This document shows positions 32,462 to 42,632 of a DNA stretch of 64,000 nucleotides, piece by piece (position 1 is the stretch's first letter; every line of letters starts with the position of its first letter). Source of the DNA: Nevskiaceae bacterium (GTDB taxonomy: Bacteria > Pseudomonadota > Gammaproteobacteria > Nevskiales > Nevskiaceae); assembly GCA_004298465.1 (NCBI GenBank), contig SCRT01000018.1:186001-250000 (forward strand), written 5' to 3'. The notes below the pieces were generated by a model, which saw only the letters and a list, made by a program, of their open reading frames with translations, ran no database searches and was not told the DNA's origin. The position numbers were made by a program, and so were the translations under genes.

Positions 32462-33255
32462 CCGCAGATGCCCCGATCGGCGTCTTCGACTCCGGCCTCG
32501 GCGGCTTGTCGGTGCTGCGCGAACTACACACCGCGCTGCCGCACGAGGATTTCCTCTACGTGGCCGACACGGCGTATTGCCCGTATGGCAGCAAGCCCCG
32601 TGAAGTCGTCGTGGCGCGGGCCGAGCGCATCACAACGACCCTGCAAGCCCGCGGCGTGAAGCTCGTGACGGTGGCGTGCAATACCGCAACGGTGGCGGCG
32701 ATCGACACGTTGCGTCAGCGTCACACCGTGCCGTTCGTTGGCATCGAGCCGGCCGTGAAACCGGCTGCCCAGCTGACGCGCAGCGGCGTGGTGGGTGTGC
32801 TGAGCACGGCTGTGACGGCGCACGGTGCGCGCGTGCAGAGCCTCATCCAGCGCTACGCCCACGGCGTGCAGGTGCTCACGCAAGCCTGCCCAGGGCTCGT
32901 GGAACACGTGGAGGCCGGGGACCTCGACAGCCCCGCCGTGCGCCATCTCGTGCGGCAGTACACCGCACCGCTGCTGGCGGCGGGGGCGGACGTGCTGGTA
33001 CTCGGCTGCACGCATTACCCATTCCTGCGTGCGCTCGTTGCAGAGGAGGCCGGGGACGGCGTGCAGGTCATCGACACCGGCGCGGCGGTGGCGCGGCGCG
33101 TGGCCGATGTGCTGGGCGAGGCCCGGTTGTTGTCCGGCCGTGCGCAGGCAGGCACCGTGCAATTCTTCACAACCGGCGATGCGGCGCACATGGAAGCCGT
33201 TGCCAGCCGTTTGCTGGCAGCATCGATCCGATCGGAAAATATCGACTTGTCATGA
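32458..33255 (+). CDS. murI: glutamate racemase
   Basis: Supplies D-glutamate for peptidoglycan; 265 residues. Family start IGVFDSGLGGLSVLREL, catalytic Cys74 in VACNTAT and Cys184 in LGCTHYPFL. Overlaps thiL by 4 bases, so it is a translationally coupled part of the rib-nus-thi run. Confidence 0.95.
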   Translation: MTADAPIGVFDSGLGGLSVLRELHTALPHEDFLYVADTAYCPYGSKPREVVVARAERITTTLQARGVKLVTVACNTATVAAIDTLRQRHTVPFVGIEPAVKPAAQLTRSGVVGVLSTAVTAHGARVQSLIQRYAHGVQVLTQACPGLVEHVEAGDLDSPAVRHLVRQYTAPLLAAGADVLVLGCTHYPFLRALVAEEAGDGVQVIDTGAAVARRVADVLGEARLLSGRAQAGTVQFFTTGDAAHMEAVASRLLAASIRSENIDLS

Positions 33256-33265
33256 GGTGATGCCG

Positions 33266-33805
33266 ATGCTGGAAAAATACAGGCACAAGCCATTTCGACC
33301 GCGTGCGCGGTTGGTCATGACCACGCCAGTGCACGTGCTGGCCTTCGGCGGCGGTGCCGGGCTGTCACCCTGGGTGCCGGGCACTTTTGGCACCGTCGTC
33401 GGCGTGGCGGTGTGGTGGGGGCTGTCGATGCTGCCGGCCACGGCTTATCTCGTGGCTGTCGGCGTGTTGTTCGGCATCGGCTGCTGGTTGTGCGGGCGTA
33501 GCGCGCAACTGCTGGGCGTTCACGACCACCCCGGCATCGTGTTCGACGAGGTAGTGGGTTACCTCATCAGTGCCGCGCCGCTGGTGTTTGCAACGCCGGC
33601 CCGGCCCGGCCCGTTATGGGCGTGGCTGTTGGCGGCATTCCTGCTGTTCCGCGTATTCGACATCCTGAAGCCGCCGCCGATCAGCTGGTTCGACCGCAAC
33701 GTCAAGGGCGGCTTCGGCATCATGCTGGACGACGCGCTGGCGGCGCTGCCGGTGGCGGCGCTGCTGTACGCGGCAGAGCGGTTCATGCCGCTGGTGTCGG
33801 GTTGA
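33266..33805 (+). CDS. pgpA: phosphatidylglycerophosphatase A
   Basis: Integral membrane phosphatase making phosphatidylglycerol; 179 residues. Motifs: FGGGAGLSPWVPGTFGTV, DHPGIVFDEVVGYLI, and RVFDILKPPPISWFDRNVKGGFGIMLDD split across the family's conserved C-terminal part, with hydrophobic segments between. ATG 33266 has GAGG at 8 bases; ATG 33260 is an alternative. The usual order is thiL-pgpA; here murI sits between. Its end overlaps the convergent LysR gene by 23 bases. Confidence 0.94.
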   Translation: MLEKYRHKPFRPRARLVMTTPVHVLAFGGGAGLSPWVPGTFGTVVGVAVWWGLSMLPATAYLVAVGVLFGIGCWLCGRSAQLLGVHDHPGIVFDEVVGYLISAAPLVFATPARPGPLWAWLLAAFLLFRVFDILKPPPISWFDRNVKGGFGIMLDDALAALPVAALLYAAERFMPLVSG

Positions 33806-34727
33806 AACCGCCGGTTGCGAAGCCTTGGGGCGGGGCGGTGGTGGGTGTGGCACCAACCAGCAGGCGTTCCAGCGGTTCGATCCGGTGGCGGTGCTGGGCG
33901 GTGATGGCGTAGAAGCGTTCCTGCAGGCGTTCGGACTGGCCGACCTTCACGAGCACGCCGGAGCGCAGTTCGTCCTGCACCACGATTTCCGGCAGGACGG
34001 TGATCCAGCCGCTGTCGCGCGCGATCAGGCGCAGCATCGTCATGTCCTCGATCTCGGCGCGCAGCTGCGGGCGCACGCCGGCCGAGAAGCACAACGCATC
34101 GAAACGTGAGCGCAGGCTGTGGCGGGCGCTGGGCAGGGCGACGGGTACGCCGTCGAGGTCCTGCGGGATGCGCAGCGTCCGGCCCGCCCAGCCTTCGCGC
34201 TGCCCGACGAGAGAAATCGCCTGGCTGCCCAAGAAACGCGAATACACCGGGCGTTCGGCGGAAGGGGAAACCGGCTCGTTCGCAAGCACCACGTCGAGCT
34301 GGTGGCGCAGCAGACGTTCCACCAGCGGTTCCAGCCAACCGGAGTCGATGGTAAGGATGACGCCGGCTTCGCCAAGCAGCGGGCGCAGCCAATTGACCTG
34401 GAAGTTGCGCGACATGGTGGCCACGCTGCCGACGCGCACCCGCGTCATGCCTTCGGAACGGCCTTCGAGCCAGCCGAGCATCTGCTCACCGAGGCCGAAG
34501 ATGTTTTCCGCATAGGCGAACACGCGCTGGCCGGTTGCCGTCAGTTCCAGCCGGCGCCCGCGGCGTTCGAACAGATTTTCGTCCAGGCGGTCCTCAAGCT
34601 GCTTGATCTGGGTCGACAGGGCGGACTGCGAGGTGTGAACTTGCCGGGCGGCGCGCGTAAGAGAACCTTCCCCGGCAACGCGCCAGAAATAGAACAAGTG
34701 TCTGAAATTGAGTTGACTTACGTCCAT
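33783..34727 (-). CDS. LysR-type transcriptional regulator (NhaR-like), divergent from dabBA
   Basis: 314 residues. The N-terminal winged helix-turn-helix (about 6-65) reads LNFRHLFYFWRVAGEGSLTR and HTSQSALSTQIKQLEDRL, the NhaR-like subtype that begins LNYxHLxYFW. A LysR substrate-binding domain follows to about 295. Start at 34727 is the conserved one. Divergent placement 95 bases from dabB suggests it controls that operon. The inducer is unknown; sodium, pH or inorganic carbon are guesses from relatives and context. Confidence 0.9.
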   Translation of the reverse strand: MDVSQLNFRHLFYFWRVAGEGSLTRAARQVHTSQSALSTQIKQLEDRLDENLFERRGRRLELTATGQRVFAYAENIFGLGEQMLGWLEGRSEGMTRVRVGSVATMSRNFQVNWLRPLLGEAGVILTIDSGWLEPLVERLLRHQLDVVLANEPVSPSAERPVYSRFLGSQAISLVGQREGWAGRTLRIPQDLDGVPVALPSARHSLRSRFDALCFSAGVRPQLRAEIEDMTMLRLIARDSGWITVLPEIVVQDELRSGVLVKVGQSERLQERFYAITAQHRHRIEPLERLLVGATPTTAPPQGFATGGFNPTPAA

Positions 34728-34752
34728 TGTTCTATTTTGTAGATTAATTAAG

Positions 34753-34781
34753 TTGAATAAATGTAATTTACAGAATACAAC
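34753..34781 (+). promoter_or_regulatory. promoter for dabBA in AT-rich divergent region
   Basis: TTGAAT (34753-34758) and TACAAC (34776-34781) are exactly 17 bases apart, 42 bases before the dabB start. The surrounding 34728-34790 stretch is strikingly AT-rich for this window, as expected of a LysR-bound intergenic region. Confidence 0.6.
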
Positions 34782-34822
34782 AGAATCACGAAGATGCGCG
34801 CGGCCATTTTCAAAGAGATGCA

Positions 34823-36409
34823 ATGAGCGTTTTCTACGGAATCGATTTCACGGTTGCACTGCTGCCTGCGGTTCTCATGGCAGCTGCGGCGCTGGGTGCG
34901 TGGTGGACGGGCAGGGCGCCGTGGCGCGCATTCATTGCGCTGGCGCTGGTGGCGCTGGTGCTGTCGCTTGTGGCGCTGGGCCTGCAGTTGGGTCTGGCCG
35001 CGTCTGCGGATGACGTGAACCCGGACCTGTGGCTGGCGCCGAACCTGTTTGGTGCGTGGGTCAGTGCACTGGTGCAGCTGCTTGGTGCTGCCATCGGCGT
35101 GTATTCCTCCAAGCACCTGCAGGGCGAGCCGCGGCAATCGGCTTACGTCGTCGGCCTGGCAGCCGTGCTGGCCAGCGTGCACGTGCTGTTGTTGGCCAAC
35201 CATTGGGTGGTGCTGATCGCGGCCTGGGCGGCGATCCAGTACGCCATGCACGGCCTGCTGTGCTTCTATCCGGAGCGGCCGTTCGCGGTGCTGGCTGCCC
35301 ACAAGAAGCGCGTGACCGACCGTGCCGTGGATATCCTGCTCGTCATCGCTGCGGCGCTGGGGTGGTGGGCCTGCGGCAGTGGTTCCCTCACGGTGCTGTG
35401 GCAAAGCATTGCTGCAGGCGCGTCGTCCCCTGCGCTGCAGTGGAGCGGCGTGTGTCTGGCGCTGGCGGTCATCGCACGCACGGCCCTGATGCCGGTGCAT
35501 GGCTGGCTGGTCCAGGTGATGGAAGCGCCGACGCCGGTATCGGCGCTGCTGCACGCCGGCGTCGTCAACCTCGGCGGCTATGTGCTGGTGCTGTTTGCGC
35601 CGCTGCTGGGGGTGGCTCCGGCAGCGCGCTGGCTGCTGGTGGTTTTCGGGCTGGTGTCGGCGGTAGTGGCCGGGCTGGTACTGCTGACGCGCGTGACGCA
35701 GAAAGTACATCTGGCGTGGTCGACGATCGCGCAGATGGGCTTCATGCTGCTGGAATGTGGGCTGGGCTTGTATCTGCTCGCCGCATTGCACCTGCTCGGA
35801 CATTCGCTTTACAAGGCGCACAACTTCCTCGCGGCGTCCGGCGCGGTGAAGGACTGCAAACGCAAGCTCTTGACCGGCGAAGTGGAAAATTCATCGCTCA
35901 GCATGGCGCTGGCCGTACCGGTGGCGGTCGTCATCGTGGCGGGTATCCAGTTTCTCGCCGGCAACCATGCGTGGCCGTGGTGGTGGAGCGGCGTGTTGGC
36001 GCTGGCGTGGGCGCCGCTGCTGTGGGTGCCGGGTGCGGGGCAGGCGCGGGCCGGCGTCGTGCGTGCGCGCTTGCTGGTGGCCGCCGGGATGGCCGTGGCC
36101 TTGACCGTGGCGGCATGCATTGTCGACCGCGTGCCGGTCGGCGCCGGACAAGCCCCGCTGGATGCCGCCGGCGTCGTGGCGCTGGTCGGCATGGCATCGA
36201 TGTATTTCGGCATGGTGGCGCTGCAGTTGTGGCCGCGTTCCACGTTCATGGTCGGCCTGCGGCGCTGGGTCTACGCCGGGTTCTACATGGACGAGATCTA
36301 TACGCGCTGGGTGCTGCGTTTCTGGCCGGTCGCCTGGGCGCAGAGTGATGAACCGACGAGGCTGCCGAGCATTACTCCCGCGGCGGCAGCCCAGACCCCG
36401 AATTCGTGA
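34823..36409 (+). CDS. dabB: inorganic carbon transporter subunit DabB (NuoL/MrpA-like)
   Basis: 528-residue polytopic membrane protein related to the proton-pumping subunits of complex I and Mrp antiporters. Visible: many hydrophobic helices, HWVVLIAAWAAIQYAMHGLLCFYPERP, ALMPVHGWLVQVMEAPTPVSALLHAGVVNLGG (the NuoL-like discontinuous helix region), and HSLYKAHNFLAASGAVKDC. In DAB systems it couples cation flow to the cytoplasmic DabA. ATG at 34823; it overlaps dabA by 4 bases. Its direct linkage to the DUF2309 partner makes the assignment firm over a generic NADH dehydrogenase call. Confidence 0.93.
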   Translation: MSVFYGIDFTVALLPAVLMAAAALGAWWTGRAPWRAFIALALVALVLSLVALGLQLGLAASADDVNPDLWLAPNLFGAWVSALVQLLGAAIGVYSSKHLQGEPRQSAYVVGLAAVLASVHVLLLANHWVVLIAAWAAIQYAMHGLLCFYPERPFAVLAAHKKRVTDRAVDILLVIAAALGWWACGSGSLTVLWQSIAAGASSPALQWSGVCLALAVIARTALMPVHGWLVQVMEAPTPVSALLHAGVVNLGGYVLVLFAPLLGVAPAARWLLVVFGLVSAVVAGLVLLTRVTQKVHLAWSTIAQMGFMLLECGLGLYLLAALHLLGHSLYKAHNFLAASGAVKDCKRKLLTGEVENSSLSMALAVPVAVVIVAGIQFLAGNHAWPWWWSGVLALAWAPLLWVPGAGQARAGVVRARLLVAAGMAVALTVAACIVDRVPVGAGQAPLDAAGVVALVGMASMYFGMVALQLWPRSTFMVGLRRWVYAGFYMDEIYTRWVLRFWPVAWAQSDEPTRLPSITPAAAAQTPNS

Positions 36410-38940
36410 GCAAGAACATGGACGTTTCTGCCGTGAAGCGAAACCCTGCAGCGGCTGCTGCCAGCGCCGATCTAGCACTGACCGCTGTGCTGAAGGCTGC
36501 CCTCGCACATGCTTGCGGGACGATCGCGCCAAGCTGGCCGCTGGACCAAGCCGTTGCAGTCAATCCGCATTGGCGGCGCCTGGGCGCGCCGATACGCCAC
36601 GTTGCAGCACGCCTTGCGGTGCTGGGCGATTTTCGGGTTTTCCCGCAGCGCAGCTATATTCGTGACGCGTGGATTGGCAAGCGCATCACACGCGCGGATC
36701 TCGACGCGGCGCTGGCTTTGCATGTCGAAGGGGGCCGCGTGGACGTGCAGGAATGCATTGCTGCGCTGGATGTGCCGGTGTTGTTCCGGCGTGAACCGCT
36801 GCTCGCGGACGTGCTCGACGGCGAGGTGGCGGCGAACCGCCACTGGCCATGGCGCGATGCCATCGTGTTCCAGCTCAGCCAGACCTGTGCCGCGTATTTC
36901 GACCGCCATCAGGCGGACTGGCGTGCGGCAGGCAGCCGCAGCCTGTACGGATTCTGGCGCGAGACCATCGAAGGCGACCGCGGCGTGGGCTCGATGCTGG
37001 GCCTGCGGCGCCTGTCCGGGCAGTTGCGCAAGGTGCCGGAGACGCCCGAAGACGCGGCGCGTTGGGCGATGGCGCGCGTCGGGCTGCCGCAGAGTGTGTG
37101 GAACGACTATCTCGAAGCCTTGTTGCTGTCGATCAACGGCTGGGCTTCGTGGTGCGCCTACGTACACTGGCAGAACCTGCCGGCTGGCAAGGACGACCCC
37201 CGACTGCAGGAATTGCTGGTCTGCCGTCTGACATGGGAAGCGCTGGTCGCGAACTGCGTGCCGGCGGCCACGCGCCGCGCAGGCGTTGCCGCGCTGCGCG
37301 CGAACTGGCAGGAATTCCCGGCGCGCGTGGCGGAAGCCGAAGCCGCACTGGCGGTGGACGAGATCTGGCAGCAGGCGCTGGAATGCAGCTACCTGCGCGG
37401 CCTGGCTGGCCGCGTGCGCAGTTCTACCGCCCCTGTCGAGCCTGGTGCGTCGGATGTGCAGGCCCCGGAGGTGCAAGCGGTGTTCTGCATCGATACGCGC
37501 AGCGAGGCGATGCGCAGGGCGCTGGAAGCGCTGTCCAACGCAGTCGAGACACGTGCCTTTGCCGGTTTCTTCGGCCTGCCCATCGCCTACACGCCGCTGG
37601 ATACTGACATCCACCGGCCGCAGCTGCCGGGGCTGGCCTACCCCAGCGTCAACGTCGCCGACACCATCCTGCCCGTGCCGCAGCCGCAGCCGGACGAGCG
37701 CCTGCAGGAACCTGCGCGCCGCGCGCGCCGGCAACGACTCGGCGGGCTGGATCAATGGCTCGCCACGGTGCGCTGGCCGAGTTCGACGTTCTCCTTCGTG
37801 GAAGCGGCGGGAGTGGGCTACCTCGGCAAGATCGCACACTGGATCCGCCCACCGGCTGGGCCGCGCGTCAGCGATGACCGGCTGGGCATTGCCGCCCACG
37901 ATACGGCCGTGTGTCGGCCCGTCATCACCGGCCTGGATGTGGCAGGGAAAGTCGAGCTGGCGGCCGGCGTGCTGCACACCATGGGCCTGAACGATCGGCT
38001 CGCGCCGCTCGTGGTGCTGTGCGGCCACGCCGGGCACAGCACGAACAACGCGCACGCCTCGACACTGGATTGCGGCGCCTGCTACGGCCGACCGGGGGAG
38101 GCGAACGCGCGGGCGCTGGCCGGGCTGCTGAACGACCCACAAGTACGCGCCGGCCTTGCCGGAAAGGGTTTGCACGTGCCCGCCACGACCGTGTTCATGG
38201 CCACGCTGCACAACACCACCACGGACGAAGTAACGGGCTTCGACCTTGACCTGCTGCCGCCGGCCGCACGCACGGCGTGGACGCGGATGGCGGCATTGTT
38301 CGACCGCGCCGGCCAGCGCATCCGCCGCGAGCGCGCAGCGGCGCTGTGGATGGACGACACGCAGGGCGATGCAGCGCTGCTCACCGCGTTTCGCCGCCGG
38401 GCGAACGACGGCTCACAGACCCGGCCGGAATGGGGCCTGACGCGCAACGCCGCGTTCATCATCGGCCCGCGTGCCCGCACCCGCGGGCGGGTGCTGCCGC
38501 GCTGCTACCTGCATGACTACGATGCGCGCCTTGATGTCGATGGCAGCGTACTGGAAAAGCTGATGATGGGGCCGATGTTGGTGTGCCACTGGCTGAGCTG
38601 GCAATACCACGCCTCCACCTGCGACCCGCTGCATTACGGCAGCGGCAACAAGGTGCTGCACAACGTCGTGGACGGCCACGTCGGCGTGTTCGAAGGCAAC
38701 GGCGGCGACTTGCGCATCGGCCTGCCGAAGCAGTCGTTGCACAATGGTGCTGGCTGGTACCACGAACCCGTGCGGTTGACGACGATCATCGATGCACCGG
38801 CGGCCATGATCGAACACATCATCGCCGCGCACGGTGTGCTGGGACAGATCCTCGACCACGGCTGGATGCTGCTGTGGCGCTACGACGGGCAGGCGTTGCA
38901 ACGCTACGACCACGGGCGGTGGTTGCCAGTCGGACTGTGA
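36406..38940 (+). CDS. dabA: inorganic carbon transporter subunit DabA (DUF2309)
   Basis: 844-residue DUF2309 protein, distantly related to beta-carbonic anhydrases; with DabB it forms an energy-coupled CO2-to-bicarbonate trap at the inner membrane. The four zinc ligands known in the Halothiobacillus DAB2 protein (C351, D353, H524, C539) correspond here to Cys361 and Asp363 in FCIDTRSEA, and His541 and Cys556 in LCGHAGHSTNN and LDCGACYG. C-terminal block GSGNKVLHNVVDGHVGVFEGNGGDLRIGLP is split in the family's usual way. GTG start overlapping dabB. A short palindrome follows the stop. Confidence 0.95.
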   Translation: MSKNMDVSAVKRNPAAAAASADLALTAVLKAALAHACGTIAPSWPLDQAVAVNPHWRRLGAPIRHVAARLAVLGDFRVFPQRSYIRDAWIGKRITRADLDAALALHVEGGRVDVQECIAALDVPVLFRREPLLADVLDGEVAANRHWPWRDAIVFQLSQTCAAYFDRHQADWRAAGSRSLYGFWRETIEGDRGVGSMLGLRRLSGQLRKVPETPEDAARWAMARVGLPQSVWNDYLEALLLSINGWASWCAYVHWQNLPAGKDDPRLQELLVCRLTWEALVANCVPAATRRAGVAALRANWQEFPARVAEAEAALAVDEIWQQALECSYLRGLAGRVRSSTAPVEPGASDVQAPEVQAVFCIDTRSEAMRRALEALSNAVETRAFAGFFGLPIAYTPLDTDIHRPQLPGLAYPSVNVADTILPVPQPQPDERLQEPARRARRQRLGGLDQWLATVRWPSSTFSFVEAAGVGYLGKIAHWIRPPAGPRVSDDRLGIAAHDTAVCRPVITGLDVAGKVELAAGVLHTMGLNDRLAPLVVLCGHAGHSTNNAHASTLDCGACYGRPGEANARALAGLLNDPQVRAGLAGKGLHVPATTVFMATLHNTTTDEVTGFDLDLLPPAARTAWTRMAALFDRAGQRIRRERAAALWMDDTQGDAALLTAFRRRANDGSQTRPEWGLTRNAAFIIGPRARTRGRVLPRCYLHDYDARLDVDGSVLEKLMMGPMLVCHWLSWQYHASTCDPLHYGSGNKVLHNVVDGHVGVFEGNGGDLRIGLPKQSLHNGAGWYHEPVRLTTIIDAPAAMIEHIIAAHGVLGQILDHGWMLLWRYDGQALQRYDHGRWLPVGL

Positions 38941-38948
38941 GCGCTGGC

Positions 38949-38961
38949 GGAGCGCCGCTCC
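38949..38961. repeat. REP-like palindrome after dabA
   Basis: GGAGCG-C-CGCTCC is a perfect 6-1-6 palindrome 8 bases after the dabA stop. On the minus strand the context GTTGGAGCGGCGCTCCGCC resembles the REP elements of Pseudomonas and Xanthomonadales. It may also act as a weak transcript-end structure. Confidence 0.4.
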
Positions 38962-39076
38962 AACCGGCGCTTCTTGACCGCAAAACCTGCGTCAACTGGC
39001 GCCGCCGCAGTGCATTTGCCGGCTGCAGCCCTTAAAATCCAGTAATTGATCCACCTGTGCCTGACCAGATCTGCCC

Positions 39077-40747
39077 ATGACCGACGAGACTGCTGAACGC
39101 GATGTGATGGACTACGACGTGGTGGTCGTGGGTGCCGGCCCGGCCGGGCTGTCGGCCGCGATACGTCTCAAGCAGCTTGCGGCGGCGGCCAATCGGGAAC
39201 TCAGCGTCTGTCTCGTCGAAAAGGGTTCGGAAGTCGGCGCGCACATCCTGTCGGGCGCGATCTTCGACACTCGTGCCCTGGACGAGCTGATTCCCGACTG
39301 GAAGGACAAGGGTGCGCCGGTCAAAACCGCTGTCGTGCGCGACGACGTCTACCTGTTTCGCAGTGCCGAAAGCGCAATCAAGCTGCCGAATTTCATCGTT
39401 CCGAAGACGATGCATAACCACGGCAACTACATCATCTCCCTCGGGCGGCTGGTGCGCTGGCTGGGCGAACAGGCCGAAGCCCTGGGTGTCGAGATCTATC
39501 CCGGGTTCGCGGCGCAGGAATTCATCGTTGACGGCAACGGTACAGGCGTGGTGCGCGGCATCGTCACCGGTGACATGGGCGTTGCGAAGGACGGCACGCA
39601 CAAGGACAGCTACGCTCCCGGCATGGAACTGCGTGGCAAGTACACGCTGTTTGCCGAAGGCTGTCGCGGGCATCTCGGCAAGCAGTTGCTGAAACGTTAC
39701 GCGCTCGACGAGGACTGCGACGTGCAGCATTACGGCATCGGCCTGAAGGAATTGTGGGAAGTTCCGGAAGGGCAGTCGATTCCGGGCCTCGTCGTGCATG
39801 GTGCCGGCTGGCCGCTGAACGACGCCAACCCCGGCGGCTCTTTCTGCTATCACGCCGGCGACAACCAGATCGCCGTCGGCCTGATTGTGGATCTGTCGTA
39901 CAGCAACCCTTACCTGTCGCCGTTCGACGAATTCCAGCGCTTCAAGCATCACCCGGTCATCGCGCAGTACCTGAAGGGTGGCAAACGCATCGCCTACGGC
40001 GCGCGCGCACTGTGCAAAGGTGGTTTCAACTCATTGCCGAAGATGTCGTTTCCGGGCGGCCTGCTGATCGGCTGCGACGCTGGCACGCTGAATTTCTCCA
40101 AGATCAAGGGCAACCATCCGGCGATGAAGTCCGGCATTCTGGCCGCCGAGACCGTGGCTGAAGCGTTGTTCGCTGGTGATGAGGGCGGCTGCGATCTCAC
40201 CGTCTACGCCAAAAAGTTCAAGGCCAGCTGGCTGTACGACGAGCTCTACCGCAGCCGCAACTTTGGCGCCGCCATGCACAAGTACGGCTCGATCTTTGGC
40301 AACGCGCTGAATTACATGGACCAGAACTGGTTCAACGGCCGCGCTCCGTGGACGCTACACGACCGCACGCCGGACTACAAGAAGCTTAAGCTGGCCGCGG
40401 AATCGGAGCAGATCAGCTACCCGAAACCGGACGGCAAGCTGTCCTTCGACAAGCTGTCTTCCGTGTTCCTGTCCAGCACAAACCATGAAGAGGATCAGCC
40501 CGTGCACCTGCACCTGGCCGATCCGAACATCCCGATCCAGAAGAATCTGCCGATGTACGACGAACCGGCGCAGCGTTACTGCCCGGCGGGCGTGTATGAA
40601 GTCGTCGGCGAAGGCGATGCTCGGCGCTTCCAGATCAATGCCCAGAATTGCGTGCACTGCAAGACCTGCGACATCAAGGATCCGGCGCAGAATATCACCT
40701 GGGTGCCGCCCGAAGGTTCGGGCGGCCCGAATTACGCCGCCATGTAG
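39077..40747 (+). CDS. electron transfer flavoprotein-ubiquinone oxidoreductase
   Basis: 556-residue membrane-associated FAD and 4Fe-4S enzyme passing electrons from reduced ETF to quinone. FAD site [52 protein letters not shown], and the C-terminal cluster-binding segment with cysteines in CPAGVYE and [13 protein letters not shown]. Upstream of etfB-etfA and near acyl-CoA dehydrogenases, as expected for a shared electron route. Called etfD or fixC-like in some genomes. Confidence 0.96.
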   Translation: MTDETAERDVMDYDVVVVGAGPAGLSAAIRLKQLAAAANRELSVCLVEKGSEVGAHILSGAIFDTRALDELIPDWKDKGAPVKTAVVRDDVYLFRSAESAIKLPNFIVPKTMHNHGNYIISLGRLVRWLGEQAEALGVEIYPGFAAQEFIVDGNGTGVVRGIVTGDMGVAKDGTHKDSYAPGMELRGKYTLFAEGCRGHLGKQLLKRYALDEDCDVQHYGIGLKELWEVPEGQSIPGLVVHGAGWPLNDANPGGSFCYHAGDNQIAVGLIVDLSYSNPYLSPFDEFQRFKHHPVIAQYLKGGKRIAYGARALCKGGFNSLPKMSFPGGLLIGCDAGTLNFSKIKGNHPAMKSGILAAETVAEALFAGDEGGCDLTVYAKKFKASWLYDELYRSRNFGAAMHKYGSIFGNALNYMDQNWFNGRAPWTLHDRTPDYKKLKLAAESEQISYPKPDGKLSFDKLSSVFLSSTNHEEDQPVHLHLADPNIPIQKNLPMYDEPAQRYCPAGVYEVVGEGDARRFQINAQNCVHCKTCDIKDPAQNITWVPPEGSGGPNYAAM

Positions 40748-40865
40748 GCCGGCTGAACCTTTGCCTCGGGTCGCATGCGGGCCGTCGTGGCGTAGCGGCT
40801 CGAACCCGGATTTTCACGGATTTACCTTCTCAAATACCCTTCACAGGAACACCACAGGAGAACCC

Positions 40866-41612
40866 ATGAAAGCACTCGTGAGCGTCAAGCGCGTTGTGGA
40901 TTACAACGTCCGCATCCAGGTCAAGCCGGATGGTTCCGGCGTGGCCACCGACGGCGTCAAGATGAGCATGAACCCGTTTGACGAGATCGCCATGGAAGAG
41001 GCGGTGCGGCTGAAAGAAAAAGGCGTCGTCAGCGAAATCGTCGCCGTGACGGTGGGTAGTGCAAAGTGCGTGGAAACATTGCGAACGGCCCTGGCATTCG
41101 GCGCCGACCGCGCGATCCACGTCGTGGAGGAAGGCGAAGTCCAGCCGCTGGTGGCCGCCAAAGCGCTGGTTGCGGTGTGTGGCAAGGAGAACCCCGACCT
41201 GTTCCTGCTCGGCAAGCAGGCGATCGACGACGACGCGAACCAGACCGGACAGATGGTTGCCGCACTGCTGGATCGCCCGCAGGCGACGTTTGCCTCCAAG
41301 GTCGAGATCGCTGGAACCAAGGCCACGGTGACGCGCGAGGTCGATGCCGGCCTGCAGACCATAGAGATCGACCTGCCGGCCGTCATCACGGTGGACCTGC
41401 GGCTCAACGAGCCGCGCTACCTGAAGCTGCCGGACATCATGAAAGCGAAGCGGAAACCCGTCGAGAACACGACGCTGGGCGACCTCGGCGTGCAGGCCGC
41501 AGGCGGGCTGAAGATCGTCAAGACCGCGTCACCGGCCGCGCGCAGCAAGGGTGTCATGGTCAAGACCGTGGATGAACTGATCGCCGGTCTCAAGAACAAG
41601 GGCTTGTTGTAA
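40866..41612 (+). CDS. etfB: electron transfer flavoprotein beta subunit
   Basis: 248-residue AMP-binding subunit of ETF, electron acceptor for acyl-CoA dehydrogenases. [21 protein letters not shown] start, [40 protein letters not shown], and the signature [20 protein letters not shown]. Start at 40866 follows CAGGAGAACCC. The 44-base gap to etfA indicates one operon. Confidence 0.97.
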   Translation: MKALVSVKRVVDYNVRIQVKPDGSGVATDGVKMSMNPFDEIAMEEAVRLKEKGVVSEIVAVTVGSAKCVETLRTALAFGADRAIHVVEEGEVQPLVAAKALVAVCGKENPDLFLLGKQAIDDDANQTGQMVAALLDRPQATFASKVEIAGTKATVTREVDAGLQTIEIDLPAVITVDLRLNEPRYLKLPDIMKAKRKPVENTTLGDLGVQAAGGLKIVKTASPAARSKGVMVKTVDELIAGLKNKGLL

Positions 41613-41656
41613 GCCGTACGGCGAAGCCCGACACATTCCAGACGAAAGGTCAAAAA

Positions 41657-42604
41657 GTGAGCAAAGTTCTAGTGGTAGGCCAGCATGCGGAAGGCAAGCT
41701 GGACAATGGTGTCGCGAAAGTCGTTTGCGCCGCAAAGGCCGTGGGCGGTGACATCGAAGTCGTGGTGTTCGCAACTGCAGGCGCGGCCGTGGCGGGGCAG
41801 GCGGCGGCCATCGAAGGCGTGACGAAGGCATTGCATGTCGACCGTGCCGAGAATGAGCACCCGCTGGCGGCGGTACTGGCGCCGCAGGTTGTGGCGCTGG
41901 CCAAGGCTGGCGGATACACACATGTCCTTGCCGCCGGCAACACCTTTGGCAAGGATCTGCTGCCGCGCGTGGCGGCGCTGCTGGATGTCCAGCAGGTATC
42001 GGATGTGATGGCCGTGCATTCCACCACGTCCTTCGACCGGCCGATCTACGCTGGCAATGCGATCGTGACGGTGGAAGCGATGGCCGCACCGTGCGTCGTG
42101 GCCACCGTTCGCCTCGCCTCCTTCCAGGCTGCCGGCACTGCGGGTGCCGCCGCACCGGTCGAGGCGGTATCCACGGATGCGCAGCTGCCGGCGCACACGC
42201 GCTTTGTCAGCCTTGCGGCGCAGAAGAGCGAACGCCCGGATCTGCAGTCTGCGACGCGTGTCGTGTCCGGTGGCCGGGCGCTGGGTTCAGCCGAGAAGTT
42301 CAAGGAAGTGATGGAGCCGCTGGCCGACAAGCTCGGCGCCGCCATCGGCGCGTCGCGTGCGGCGGTGGACTCCGGCTACTGCGCCAGCGACATGCAGGTG
42401 GGCCAGACCGGCAAGATCATTGCCCCGGAACTCTACGTTGCGTGCGGCATTTCCGGCGCCATTCAGCATCTGGCGGGCATCAAGGATGCGCGTACGATCG
42501 TGGCGATCAACAAGGACCCGGATGCGCCGATCTTCGAAGTCGCGGATTTCGGCCTCGTTGGCGACTTGTTCCAGCTCGTTCCAGAGTTCGCGCAGAAGGC
42601 CTGA
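41657..42604 (+). CDS. etfA: electron transfer flavoprotein alpha subunit
   Basis: 315-residue FAD-binding ETF subunit. VLVVGQHAEGKLD start, GNAIVTVE, and the C-terminal FAD site: GRALGSAEKF, AAIGASRAAVDSGY, VGQTGKIIAPELYVACGISG, AINKDPDAPIFEVADFGLVGD. GTG start. A strong intrinsic terminator follows at 42633, closing the etfBA unit. Confidence 0.97.
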   Translation: MSKVLVVGQHAEGKLDNGVAKVVCAAKAVGGDIEVVVFATAGAAVAGQAAAIEGVTKALHVDRAENEHPLAAVLAPQVVALAKAGGYTHVLAAGNTFGKDLLPRVAALLDVQQVSDVMAVHSTTSFDRPIYAGNAIVTVEAMAAPCVVATVRLASFQAAGTAGAAAPVEAVSTDAQLPAHTRFVSLAAQKSERPDLQSATRVVSGGRALGSAEKFKEVMEPLADKLGAAIGASRAAVDSGYCASDMQVGQTGKIIAPELYVACGISGAIQHLAGIKDARTIVAINKDPDAPIFEVADFGLVGDLFQLVPEFAQKA

Positions 42605-42632
42605 ACCGCGCTGCAGTTGCGGGCGGAACACG

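Noticed and set aside
34823-36409. Complex I subunit NuoL or Mrp antiporter
   Set aside because: No other nuo or mrp genes are nearby and it overlaps a DUF2309 gene, which defines DabB.
36472-38211. 579-codon open frame on the minus strand across dabA
   Set aside because: Antisense to dabA, whose zinc ligands and full-length alignment are clear; composition is that of a codon-position shadow.
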